Shown here in pieces: positions 1 through 5,496 of a stretch of DNA of 5,496 bases. The notes below the pieces were generated by a model that saw only the letters and a program-made list of their open reading frames with translations, was not told where the DNA came from and did not search any database. The position numbers were made by a program, and so were the translations under genes. Source of the stretch: Pseudomonadota bacterium (GTDB lineage Bacteria; Pseudomonadota; Gammaproteobacteria; Burkholderiales; Burkholderiaceae_D); contig JAFECY010000177.1 of assembly GCA_018241865.1 (NCBI GenBank), positions 1 through 5,496 of the forward strand, in the 5' to 3' direction. Position 1 is the first letter of the stretch; every line of letters begins with the position of its first letter.

Positions 1-57
1 GTCGGCTTCCCGCAAAATCCGGACGATTTGTTCGTCGCTGTATCGGCTCTTCTTCAT
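1..57 (-). CDS. IS3-family transposase OrfA, N-terminal 19 codons (cut by window edge)
   Basis: Read on the minus strand from the ATG at 57, the sequence encodes MKKSRYSDEQIVRILREAD and then leaves the window. This is the characteristic opening of IS3-family OrfA proteins (HTH_Tnp_1 / InsE type), whose N-terminal helix-turn-helix binds the element's inverted repeats. OrfA is normally about 85-100 residues and is followed by OrfB, the DDE integrase-like catalytic subunit, made by programmed -1 frameshifting. Both would lie to the left of the window. A good Shine-Dalgarno (GAGGGAG) sits 3-9 bases before the ATG. Only the start is visible, so it cannot be judged whether the transposase is intact. 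Family assignment is confident; the subgroup is not. Confidence 0.85.
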   Translation of the reverse strand, partial: MKKSRYSDEQIVRILREAD

Positions 58-119
58 TGCTCCCTCTCGGTTTGGGAGCTATTCTCTCAAATTACTTTCG
101 GTCCGAAAATCTCAGCACA
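1..119 (-). mobile_element. IS3-family insertion sequence, 5' end (partial)
   Basis: OrfA starts at 57 on the minus strand, so the element's left terminus must lie a short distance to the right. The segment from 119 down to about 94 reads TGTGCTGAGATTTTCGGACC on the minus strand. It begins with the TG dinucleotide typical of IS3-family ends and contains a 13-bp dyad (TTTCGG-A-CCGAAA, 96-108), as expected of a transposase-binding terminal repeat. I place the boundary at 119, or a base or two to either side. The other end and any target duplication are outside the window or cannot be confirmed. The stop of the adjacent amidase gene (146) falls outside the element, so that gene was not visibly truncated. 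Confidence 0.6.
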
Positions 120-145
120 GGTCACATCGGCCACCTCGGATTGCA

Positions 146-796
146 TCAATGCAAGGCGATATGGCTCAACGAAATTAAAGCGAATTGCCTGAGGTGGTCT
201 GGAGGAATGACCGGGTCTTCCAGCATGGCGACTTGGATTTCCGCGCGGTGATCGACTAAGGTGATGCCTGCTGCTTGATAGGCGAAGATGACCAGTTTTG
301 TACAATAAAATCGCGCATCGCCTTGCATGCGGAAACCGCCATCGAATGGCTTGCCCAATTGATTCAACGCATAACGTCGAATGTGTTGCCGTTCTTCTTC
401 GCTTAATGCGTTGACACGGTACACGGCGATTTCGGCAGCATTGTCCGCCACGGAAAAATCCTCTAATCGCTCCTTAAGGACGCCACTCGGATGGGTGCCT
501 TCCTGGGGAAAGGCATGAATCACCCACAGACCATCCTGCGATTTCAACAGGAGCCCCACGTGAGAATAATGCGTGCTGTTGCCCTGGCTTAAGACCGCTT
601 GGCTCATCAAATCCCGGCCGCGACGAAAAACGATATCGCCGTCACGCAGATTGTCTGCGTTGAACGTCAGGTGTTGTTGGGAATACGGGTTGGCTGTAGC
701 GCTGCCCGGCAACTCCCTAGGGCCGATGCCTAGGGAGAAAACGAGCAGTATGGACAGAGTGAGTTTCTTGTTAATGGGTGATTTTCCACGCACCAT
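146..796 (-). CDS. Exported YiiX-type permuted NlpC/P60 (papain-like) amidase/peptidase
   Basis: 216 residues from the chosen ATG at 796. The N-terminus (K5, K10, K11, then a hydrophobic stretch at about 12-25, then SATA at 32-35) looks like a Sec signal peptide cleaved near A35, so the protein should act in the periplasm. The mature part matches the YiiX/YaeF permuted papain fold: DGDIVFRRG at 52-60, the catalytic-His motif YSHVGLLL with H79, GKPFD at 148-152, and the nucleophile motif YCTKLV with C165. In circularly permuted NlpC/P60 enzymes the His precedes the Cys, as here. Members cleave peptide, amide or ester bonds; the substrate here is unknown and cell-wall peptides are a guess. A longer reading frame extends to 871, but those 25 residues are polar and would sit in front of the signal peptide, so I reject that start. 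The Shine-Dalgarno is weak (AAAGAAA) and the start overlaps the upstream lipoprotein gene by 26 bp, suggesting translational coupling. The C-terminus is intact and ends 26 bp before the IS. Confidence 0.85.
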   Translation of the reverse strand: MVRGKSPINKKLTLSILLVFSLGIGPRELPGSATANPYSQQHLTFNADNLRDGDIVFRRGRDLMSQAVLSQGNSTHYSHVGLLLKSQDGLWVIHAFPQEGTHPSGVLKERLEDFSVADNAAEIAVYRVNALSEEERQHIRRYALNQLGKPFDGGFRMQGDARFYCTKLVIFAYQAAGITLVDHRAEIQVAMLEDPVIPPDHLRQFALISLSHIALH

Positions 797-1142
797 TTTC
801 TTTGATGAGGGAAATGCGTTCTTTGCGTGACGGACAGTCGTTGTATTCAAATGCAGTCGTCCCTTTTGCAAGTTCGCCTTGAATTTCGTAATTGGTCGTG
901 ATCGATTTGAGCCCGCCGCACCCTGTTATTTTCTTCGATTGTTCTGCGAGCAGTGCCATCACCTTCGCATCGGGGAACATGTCGAGAATTTGCTTCGACA
1001 AAGCGCCTTTGGCGCTTGAGAGATTGCCGCGACCTAAATCCGTGTAATACCCTTTCACGACAGATTCTGGCGTATTTCCACATCCAGAAAGCACCGATAC
1101 GACGAGAGACGTGACTAACACCAATATGATTTTCCGATTCAT
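771..1142 (-). CDS. Small lipoprotein, DUF4878-like (NTF2-fold)
   Basis: 123 residues, starting at an ATG with a Shine-Dalgarno AAGGGGA upstream. Residues 1-20 form a lipoprotein signal peptide (NRK, hydrophobic core, VLSG) followed by lipobox Cys21. The +2 residue is Gly, which by the usual Lol rule favours the outer membrane. The body follows the DUF4878/NTF2-like pattern: PESVVKGYYTDLGRGNLSSA near 25-44 (helix pair), a middle strand region, and a closing ISLIKENGAWKI strand near 110-121. C75 and C103 could form a disulfide in the periplasm. The family is found in lipoproteins of unclear role, often thought to bind small ligands or partners; no catalytic residues are evident. It sits between the ankyrin gene (126 bp upstream) and the overlapping YiiX-type amidase gene, so it may belong functionally with the amidase. 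An in-frame extension upstream to 1253 exists but would bury the signal peptide, so it is rejected. Confidence 0.75.
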   Translation of the reverse strand: MNRKIILVLVTSLVVSVLSGCGNTPESVVKGYYTDLGRGNLSSAKGALSKQILDMFPDAKVMALLAEQSKKITGCGGLKSITTNYEIQGELAKGTTAFEYNDCPSRKERISLIKENGAWKITH

Positions 1143-1188
1143 AATTTCCCCTTGTAAATTCGAGATTGCTCGCATGGCGTGATTGGAA

Positions 1189-1216
1189 CATATAGTTTTG
1201 CTTCCACCATCGGCAA
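1189..1216 (-). promoter_or_regulatory. Possible sigma70-like promoter for the lipoprotein-amidase pair
   Basis: In the 126-bp gap after the ankyrin gene, the minus strand has TTGCCG (1211-1216) and TATATG (1189-1194) separated by 16 bp. Each hexamer matches its consensus at 4 of 6 positions. It would start transcription about 40 bp before the lipoprotein ATG. The match is modest, and the gap could simply be transcribed through from yccF. Confidence 0.3.
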
Positions 1217-1268
1217 ACTTCAAAATGAAGCCACACGTCGAACGCTCATCCATTCACGCTCTTGTGGA

Positions 1269-2075
1269 TTATTCCTTCAAAACCTTCACCATGTTGTTGC
1301 AAGAACCGCCAACTTGGGCAGCAAGACTCAATGCAATATCCAACGCGGTTCTCCCATCCTTGGTTTTTAAATCCCGATTGGCGTTTGTCTGGAGCAAAAA
1401 GCGCGCGAAATCGACGCTGAACGGCCGGCCGGGGCAGTTGGACGCCGCTTGCATCAGGAGCGTTGCGCCAAATTTTGTTTGATGATTGATGTCTTCGCCC
1501 GCATCAAGCAGCAATGTCACTTGCTGGGAGGAGTCAATAATCGTGTTGACGTGATTGATTGCCGATCGTCCTTCGTTGTCGGTCAAACCGGGTTTTGCGC
1601 CATGTTGGAGTAAAAGGTTCATGATGTCGATCCCCTTTTTTTCGGCATCGCCGGCGACAATTTGCATGAGGGGCGTGATGCCATTCATGTCGGGTATGTT
1701 GGGATCGGCACCATGTTCAAGCAAATATTTGACTTGAGGATTCGTGACATATCCCCATGAACCACGGCCTTTGGCGACCGATAAATTCAGTGCAGTTCTG
1801 CCCTGCGAATCGCAGTTACGACAATTGATATCGGCACCGCGCTGAAGCAAGGTATCGGCGACTTCCAAATTACCGTTTACCGCCGCTGCGAAAAAATCCA
1901 TAGAATCCCGGCTCGGCTGCGGCAAGCGGTTTTGCGCGTTAGCTTGATTGGCTTCGTTGCGTGATTGTTTGGAGAGTGCGCCGGCAGACTGCCGTCCATT
2001 GCCAGAATGTTCCTTTGCCATGCCGCTGATCGGAACGATCATCAGCAAAGACAGAATGGATGCGATCAATTTCAT
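1269..2075 (-). CDS. Exported ankyrin-repeat protein
   Basis: 268 residues. The ATG at 2075 is preceded by AAAGGGG at good spacing. Residues 1-20 (MKLIAS, hydrophobic run, ISGMA) are a Sec signal peptide with a likely cut after A20. A polar, Gln/Asn/Ser-rich linker follows at about 21-56. Ankyrin repeats run from about residue 58 to the end. Hallmarks are AAVNGNLEVADTLLQRGADIN (64-84), VKYLLEHGADPN (115-126), NGITPLM (131-137), LLLQHGAKPGLTDNEGRSAI (154-173), LLLDAGEDINHQTKFGATLLM (188-208) and FLLQTNANRDLKTKDGRTALDIAL (226-249). This makes about five to six repeats, some with long insertions. Ankyrin repeats are protein-binding scaffolds with no enzymatic role of their own. Periplasmic examples occur as partners or antagonists of envelope enzymes, but the partner here is unknown. 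C85 and C88 (CRNC), C214 and C259 could form disulfides after export. The gene starts 10 bp after the yccF stop, so the two are probably co-transcribed. Confidence 0.88.
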   Translation of the reverse strand: MKLIASILSLLMIVPISGMAKEHSGNGRQSAGALSKQSRNEANQANAQNRLPQPSRDSMDFFAAAVNGNLEVADTLLQRGADINCRNCDSQGRTALNLSVAKGRGSWGYVTNPQVKYLLEHGADPNIPDMNGITPLMQIVAGDAEKKGIDIMNLLLQHGAKPGLTDNEGRSAINHVNTIIDSSQQVTLLLDAGEDINHQTKFGATLLMQAASNCPGRPFSVDFARFLLQTNANRDLKTKDGRTALDIALSLAAQVGGSCNNMVKVLKE

Positions 2076-2085
2076 GCATGCCCCT

Positions 2086-2514
2086 TTACGCGGATGTTCC
2101 CGATGCTTGCAAAGACATCGCGCCGGGAACCACCGTCTTGCCGATGGGCGCTAGGGCAATGCCGGCGAGTTTGAGGTGCTGCAAGCCGAATGGAATGCCG
2201 ATGATGGTGATGAAGCAGGCCAAGGCCGACAGCAAATGGCCAATCGCCAGCCAGATGCCGGCTAGGATGAACCAGAGGATGTTGCCGACCGTGCCGAACG
2301 CACCGGTGCCGATATCCTGCTGACCGGTCACTTGCGAACGATCGACGACTTGTTTGCCGAACGGCCAAAAGGCCAGCTTGCCGATTACAAAACAGGCGCG
2401 GCCCCAAGGGATGCCGATGATCGACAAAAAGGCCAGGCAACCGGCCAGCCACCAGCCCAGCCCCATGAAAATACCACCGAATAAAAACCAGATCAGATTA
2501 CCGATCAAGCGCAT
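2086..2514 (-). CDS. yccF: YccF family inner membrane protein
   Basis: 142 residues, close to the roughly 148 of E. coli YccF. It contains two tandem copies of the YccF domain. Copy 1 (about 5-57) has NLIWFLFGGIF, IIGIPWG at 32-38 and FGKQVV. Copy 2 (about 78-128) has NILWFILAGIW, IIGIPFG at 104-110 and IGKTVV. Each copy contains hydrophobic segments long enough to span the inner membrane. The internal duplication is a normal feature of this family, whose biochemical function is not established. The start at 2514 follows an AGGGAGA Shine-Dalgarno. An in-frame upstream ATG at 2553 would add 13 residues but runs into the palindrome and putative promoter, so I prefer 2514. It is the first gene of a likely operon with the ankyrin gene. 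Confidence 0.88.
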   Translation of the reverse strand: MRLIGNLIWFLFGGIFMGLGWWLAGCLAFLSIIGIPWGRACFVIGKLAFWPFGKQVVDRSQVTGQQDIGTGAFGTVGNILWFILAGIWLAIGHLLSALACFITIIGIPFGLQHLKLAGIALAPIGKTVVPGAMSLQASGTSA

Positions 2515-2546
2515 GGTTGTCTCCCTGATGTAGATGACGACGATGT

Positions 2547-2569
2547 GTGGCATGCGCTGGGCATGCCAC
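2547..2569. repeat. Perfect 9-bp inverted repeat between CAP gene and yccF
   Basis: GTGGCATGC (2547-2555), a 5-base spacer (GCTGG), then GCATGCCAC (2561-2569). All nine pairs are Watson-Crick. It lies 42 bp past the CAP stop and 32 bp before the yccF ATG. It lacks a T-tract on the minus strand (the following bases are mixed), so it is not a standard intrinsic terminator. It overlaps the expected start point of the yccF promoter and a CCACGTGG palindrome (2566-2573), so it could be an operator or a 5'-terminal mRNA hairpin. Confidence 0.7.
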
Positions 2570-2573
2570 GTGG

Positions 2574-2582
2574 ATTATGACA
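2574..2582 (-). promoter_or_regulatory. Possible extended -10 promoter for yccF
   Basis: On the minus strand 2582-2574 reads TG-T-CATAAT, an extended -10 motif whose hexamer matches TATAAT at 5 of 6 positions. No good -35 is seen at the proper spacing, which extended -10 promoters can tolerate. The predicted start near 2567 falls inside the inverted repeat at 2547-2569. Confidence 0.45.
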
Positions 2583-2611
2583 AATCTCTCGATGCGAGTG
2601 CCGGAAAATTA

Positions 2612-3646
<1,035 letters not shown>

Positions 3647-3768
3647 TTCACTCCCTTTCTGTTTTTTCGTTCAAATTTTTTCTGCATCGGTTGCGCATCC
3701 TTGCGCAGCGTCGCTAGCTGATGCGGCAAATTGCTATGCACGCTGTCGTTGATGCTTGGTGATTGGCG
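3647..3768. other. Intergenic region upstream of the CAP gene
   Basis: This holds two T6 runs on the plus strand (3662-3667 and 3676-3681), which are A-tracts in the CAP leader. It also has an inverted repeat of two TGCGCA palindromes around a TCCT spacer (3692-3707). I find no promoter hexamer pair I would defend. No T-tract follows the hairpin on the minus strand, so it is not a clear terminator of the zinc-ribbon gene. Confidence 0.5.
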
Positions 3769-4038
3769 CTACCCTATGGTTCGGTAAAGCACCGAACTGC
3801 ATTGATTGCATTTGTGAATTCGTCGGCTGTCTGATCTTTTTCCCCAGCCGTAATGCCGCGTATTTTTTGAACCGCAGTTGTAGCACTTGACGCCATCTTT
3901 GGTACGGCACTCGGGGTGTTGTGACCAGTACTCTTCGATCGTTGGCTGGGCAAGCCAGTCTTGCTGCGGTTTGATCCAAGCGAAATAGATGTACAAGCCG
4001 GGGGAGGCCATGACAAGTAAACCGAGTATTTCTAGCAA
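3769..4038 (-). CDS. Small membrane-anchored zinc-ribbon protein (probable TTG start)
   Basis: 89 residues from a TTG at 4038. That TTG is chosen because a near-perfect AAGGAGG (4044-4050) sits 5 bases before it. The alternatives are an ATG at 4101, which would put the Shine-Dalgarno inside the gene and add polar residues, and an ATG at 4011, which lacks a ribosome site. From the TTG the protein opens with a hydrophobic segment (about 2-22, LEILGLLVMASPGLYIYFAW), probably one membrane anchor. A charged linker follows, then a C-terminal zinc ribbon: CYNC at 52-55 and CNQC at 77-80, i.e. two CxxC knuckles 21 residues apart with basic residues (RSDSRR) between them. Such ribbons bind zinc and can contact nucleic acid or protein, but no specific function is recognised here. 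C44 is an additional unpaired cysteine. The upstream unknown gene ends 134 bp earlier, so co-transcription is possible but not shown. Confidence 0.75.
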   Translation of the reverse strand: MLEILGLLVMASPGLYIYFAWIKPQQDWLAQPTIEEYWSQHPECRTKDGVKCYNCGSKNTRHYGWGKRSDSRRIHKCNQCSSVLYRTIG

Positions 4039-4043
4039 TTTTT

Positions 4044-4050
4044 CCTCCTT
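4044..4050 (-). promoter_or_regulatory. Ribosome binding site that decides a TTG start
   Basis: AAGGAGG on the minus strand matches the anti-Shine-Dalgarno core fully and lies 5 bases upstream of the TTG at 4038. It is the best ribosome site in the window and is the reason for annotating the zinc-ribbon protein from TTG instead of an ATG. Confidence 0.75.
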
Positions 4051-4172
4051 CGTTATGCCACTGACATGCTGTTGCCGGGATGCCGACATGCGCGCGCGCA
4101 AATTTCGCTACCCATTTCACGCATGCACAAAAAAACTTTCTGACGGGCGCCGAATGCCACAGTCGTTCCTGC

Positions 4173-4538
4173 TTAGCCGGCATCCTGTGCATGCACATCC
4201 ATGCAATGGCTGCGAATGGCCTCGATCACTTCATCGCGCATAGCCGCAAGTAGGGAATGCCGGTTCTTGTCGCTGCAATGCATGCTGACCAGATGGCCGC
4301 GCCGGTCGAACACGCAGCGCTGCCATGCGTGCTGGGCGGTGTGCATTTCCACTACCAGATCGCCGTGCTCTTCAATCATGAAGCGCAGGTGGGGCGCACC
4401 ATCGCGTCTGCTTGCGTCTTCGTTATTTCCACCGGTATTTAGCCCGCTCAAAGTCCAGCAGGACTCTGGCAGGTACGGCAGGGTCAAGCCGATTTCGCGT
4501 AATACGGGATGCTTGGCTGGCGGCAAGGGGTTTGTCAT
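4173..4538 (-). CDS. Hypothetical His/Cys-rich cytoplasmic protein
   Basis: 121 residues, function not recognised. The ATG at 4538 has a good AAAGGAG Shine-Dalgarno five bases upstream. A TTG at 4562 in the same frame, with a weaker AAGGTGG before it, would add eight residues. There is no signal peptide or membrane segment. The N-terminal third is Pro/Leu-rich (LPPAKHPVLREIGLTLPYLPE). The middle looks like beta strands (HLRFMIEEHGDLVVEMHT and QRCVFDRRGHLVSMHCS). The end is helical (LLAAMRDEVIEAIRSHC). Ten His and four Cys (27, 75, 88, 112) are unusually many for this length, so metal binding or redox sensitivity is possible, but no named motif is visible. The gene is divergent from the HTH regulator, with about 295 bp between starts. 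It is likely real because of its ribosome site and protein-like composition. Confidence 0.6.
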   Translation of the reverse strand: MTNPLPPAKHPVLREIGLTLPYLPESCWTLSGLNTGGNNEDASRRDGAPHLRFMIEEHGDLVVEMHTAQHAWQRCVFDRRGHLVSMHCSDKNRHSLLAAMRDEVIEAIRSHCMDVHAQDAG

Positions 4539-4745
4539 GGGCGCTCCTTTTAAAGATGACAAACCACCTTCTCATACAAGTTTTAAAAATCAAGCCCCTT
4601 TTCCTGCATTTTTTTCGGCCTTTGGCCACGCGTTCGGCATGACATGGCGAATGTCTGGATAGGACACGGCAGCGCCGGACAATCGCGGCAAATGCGTTGG
4701 ATGCGTTGGAAGAGGAGGGCGTCGGAAATAATGTTTTGCTTCTTA

Positions 4746-4774
4746 TTGGCAGGATGGAAGTTGCTGCATACACA
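4746..4774 (+). promoter_or_regulatory. Possible promoter of the HTH regulator
   Basis: TTGGCA (4746-4751) matches TTGACA at 5 of 6 positions. At 17 bp spacing lies TACACA (4769-4774), which matches TATAAT at only 3 of 6. Transcription from it would begin near 4781, inside the first dyad of the proposed operator. The -10 is weak, so confidence is low. Confidence 0.3.
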
Positions 4775-4806
4775 CTAAAAGTGCATGAATATTACCACTG
4801 ATAGTG
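4773..4806. promoter_or_regulatory. Paired CACT-N3-AGTG dyads, candidate operator
   Basis: Two palindromes share identical half-sites: CACT-AAA-AGTG (4773-4783) and CACT-GAT-AGTG (4796-4806). Their centres (4778 and 4801) are 23 bp apart, roughly two helical turns, as expected for two repressor dimers binding side by side. They lie 28-61 bp before the ATG of the HTH regulator, which points to autoregulation. The half-site identity is seen directly; the binding protein is inferred. Confidence 0.6.
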
Positions 4807-4833
4807 AGATATGCAAGCGGTAAGGTACGGCGC

Positions 4834-5259
4834 ATGAAAGTGCCCGCAGCCAAGTCCGCCACCGCCGAACGCGCCGCCTTCAGCGAGAGGCTGAGACGCG
4901 CCATTTCTCAGTTCGACGATTCCTTACTGAGCGCCACCGTGTTGGCGCGCGAATACAACCGGCGCTCCCGAACCAGCACGGTGGGTGTTACTGGCGTGCA
5001 GAAATGGCTAGGCGGCGAGGCGATACCTCAGCAGGATAAGTTGGTGTTTCTGGCGAATTGGCTGCGCGTTTCCGTGCAGTGGCTACGGTTTGGCGATAGC
5101 GGAGCACATGTGCCGATCTCAGGCAAATATCAGCGGCGCTTGGACAGGATCGTCAGTGATTTTTCGGCCTTGTCGGAACGCGACAAAGCGCTGGTGGAGC
5201 GTTTGATGCGAGAGATGCTGTTGCTGAAAGAAAAAGAGCCTGCGCGAACAAGCGCATGA
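4834..5259 (+). CDS. Small HTH (XRE/CI-like) transcriptional regulator
   Basis: 141 residues from the ATG at 4834, which has a TAAGGT Shine-Dalgarno 7 bases upstream. A GTG at 4804 in the same frame lacks a ribosome site and lies inside the second operator dyad, so it is rejected. Residues about 15-87 form a helical DNA-binding domain: FSERLRRAI (16-24), LSATVLAREYNRR (32-44), a recognition-helix-like VTGVQKWLGGEAIPQQDKL (52-70), then LVFLANWLRVSVQWLRFG (70-87). This arrangement, with ANWLxVSxxWLxxG, is typical of phage-repressor style XRE regulators. A linker (88-105) leads to a C-terminal helix (LSERDKALVERLMREMLLLKEKE, 113-135) that probably dimerises. There is no peptidase or ligand domain, so it is not a LexA/CI-type cleavable repressor. 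The upstream paired dyads suggest that it controls itself. It is convergent with the rhodanese gene. Confidence 0.75.
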   Translation: MKVPAAKSATAERAAFSERLRRAISQFDDSLLSATVLAREYNRRSRTSTVGVTGVQKWLGGEAIPQQDKLVFLANWLRVSVQWLRFGDSGAHVPISGKYQRRLDRIVSDFSALSERDKALVERLMREMLLLKEKEPARTSA

Positions 5260-5299
5260 AAAAGACGAAGTAAGAGGGGCTGTTTGTCGGTAAGGTGCG

Positions 5300-5314
5300 A
5301 TGCTTTTCAAGCAT
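5300..5314. repeat. Short hairpin between convergent genes
   Basis: ATGCTT-TTC-AAGCAT, a 6-bp perfect stem with a 3-base loop, lies midway between the HTH stop (5259) and the rhodanese stop (5335). It has no good T-tract on either side, so it is at best a weak bidirectional terminator. Confidence 0.35.
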
Positions 5315-5334
5315 GTATTTGCCGCTATCAGATT

Positions 5335-5496
5335 TCAAGCCCCCACCCAAGGCAACCCCGCCTTGCACCAGCCATTCACCGTCTTGCGATGGCCTTCCGC
5401 GTCTTTGTCCCCTTCAAAGCCTTCGAGCACGTCGAAGCAGTGGGTGTAGCCGTTTTCCGTGGCGAGCTTGGCGGCGTGGCGCGAGCGCACGCCGGA
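5335..5496 (-). CDS. Rhodanese-like sulfurtransferase domain protein, C-terminal part
   Basis: The last 53 residues are visible, cut by the right edge of the window. The first visible residues are SGVRS, matching the end of the rhodanese active-site loop CRxGxRS, so the catalytic cysteine should lie just outside the window. It continues with HAAKLATENGYTHCFDVLEGFEGD, GHRKTVNGWCKAGLPW and a short tail. The LEGFEGD...GHR...GW...GLPW pattern is typical of single-domain rhodanese-like proteins in Proteobacteria. Such enzymes carry a persulfide on the active cysteine and transfer sulfane sulfur to acceptors such as cyanide or thiols in vitro; the natural acceptor is usually unknown. Export signals cannot be judged because the N-terminus is absent. 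Confidence 0.85.
   Translation of the reverse strand, partial: SGVRSRHAAKLATENGYTHCFDVLEGFEGDKDAEGHRKTVNGWCKAGLPWVGA

Larger units (their letters stand above)
4539..4833. other. Divergent intergenic region between the His/Cys-rich gene and the HTH gene
   Basis: About 295 bp with no credible gene. The left part is AT-rich on the side leading into the minus-strand gene (4555-4615, with T and A runs). A GGCC-TTT-GGCC dyad (4619-4629) is preceded, not followed, by T's on the plus strand. The right part holds the paired CACT/AGTG dyads and a possible promoter for the regulator. Confidence 0.6.

Noticed and set aside
2086..2514. Internal duplication in YccF as a novel repeat
   Set aside because: Two tandem YccF domains are the normal architecture of this family.
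4129..4164. Possible minus-strand intrinsic terminator after the His/Cys-rich gene (T7 run preceded by GC-rich dyad pieces)
   Set aside because: The T run is real, but the stem is only two 3-bp segments (GAC/GTC and GGC/GCC) with an uneven internal loop, and it is separated from the T's by six bases.
4612..4629. GGCC-TTT-GGCC hairpin with T7 nearby
   Set aside because: The T-tract precedes the hairpin on the plus strand and appears as A's after it on the minus strand, so it cannot act as an intrinsic terminator in either direction.
4747..4764. Sigma54-like TGGCA...TTGC upstream of the HTH gene
   Set aside because: The GG and GC pairs are separated by 13 bp instead of the required 10.
4423..4773. 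Minus-strand reading frame of 116 codons overlapping the His/Cys-rich gene start
   Set aside because: It overlaps a better supported gene in another frame, has no recognisable domain and has a highly basic composition typical of a shadow frame.
5241..5256. TGCGC-GAACAA-GCGCA hairpin at the end of the HTH gene
   Set aside because: It lies within the coding sequence, has a short stem, and is followed by A's instead of T's.

Overview
The window reads as a chromosomal stretch from a Gram-negative bacterium, most likely a betaproteobacterium of the Burkholderiales (Oxalobacteraceae-like). Three things support this: two lipoproteins with outer-membrane style lipoboxes, a YccF-type inner membrane protein, and the style of the HTH regulator and rhodanese at the right end. 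The taxonomic placement is an inference from protein flavour and moderate GC. It was not tested by any search.

Layout from right to left, since almost everything is on the minus strand. At 5335-5496 is the C-terminal third or so of a rhodanese-like protein (minus, cut by the window edge). Convergent with it is a small HTH regulator on the plus strand (4834-5259). Its upstream region carries two identical CACT-N3-AGTG dyads, a good candidate autoregulatory operator. Going left from there, the minus strand encodes a His/Cys-rich protein of unknown function (4173-4538), a small membrane-anchored zinc-ribbon protein that probably starts at TTG (3769-4038), and a CAP/SCP-domain lipoprotein with a 15-glycine tether after its lipidated cysteine (2612-3646). 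A four-gene cluster follows: yccF (2086-2514), an exported ankyrin-repeat protein (1269-2075), a DUF4878-like (NTF2-fold) lipoprotein (771-1142) and an exported YiiX-type permuted NlpC/P60 amidase (146-796). The first pair is separated by only 10 bp and the last pair overlaps by 26 bp. At the left edge (1 to about 119) is the 5' end of an IS3-family insertion sequence, with the first 19 codons of its OrfA. It lies just beyond the amidase stop codon.

Functionally the window is an envelope-oriented accessory neighbourhood. Four of the nine genes carry export or lipidation signals and two more are predicted membrane proteins. The ankyrin protein, lipoprotein and YiiX-type amidase may work together on the cell wall or in periplasmic protein-protein interaction, but that is inference from order and localisation. 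I do not see a clearly new multi-gene system. The most testable items are the paired operator dyads, the poly-Gly microsatellite in the CAP lipoprotein, the palindrome at the yccF promoter, and the amidase/ankyrin pairing. No rRNA, tRNA, CRISPR array or convincing intrinsic terminator was seen.
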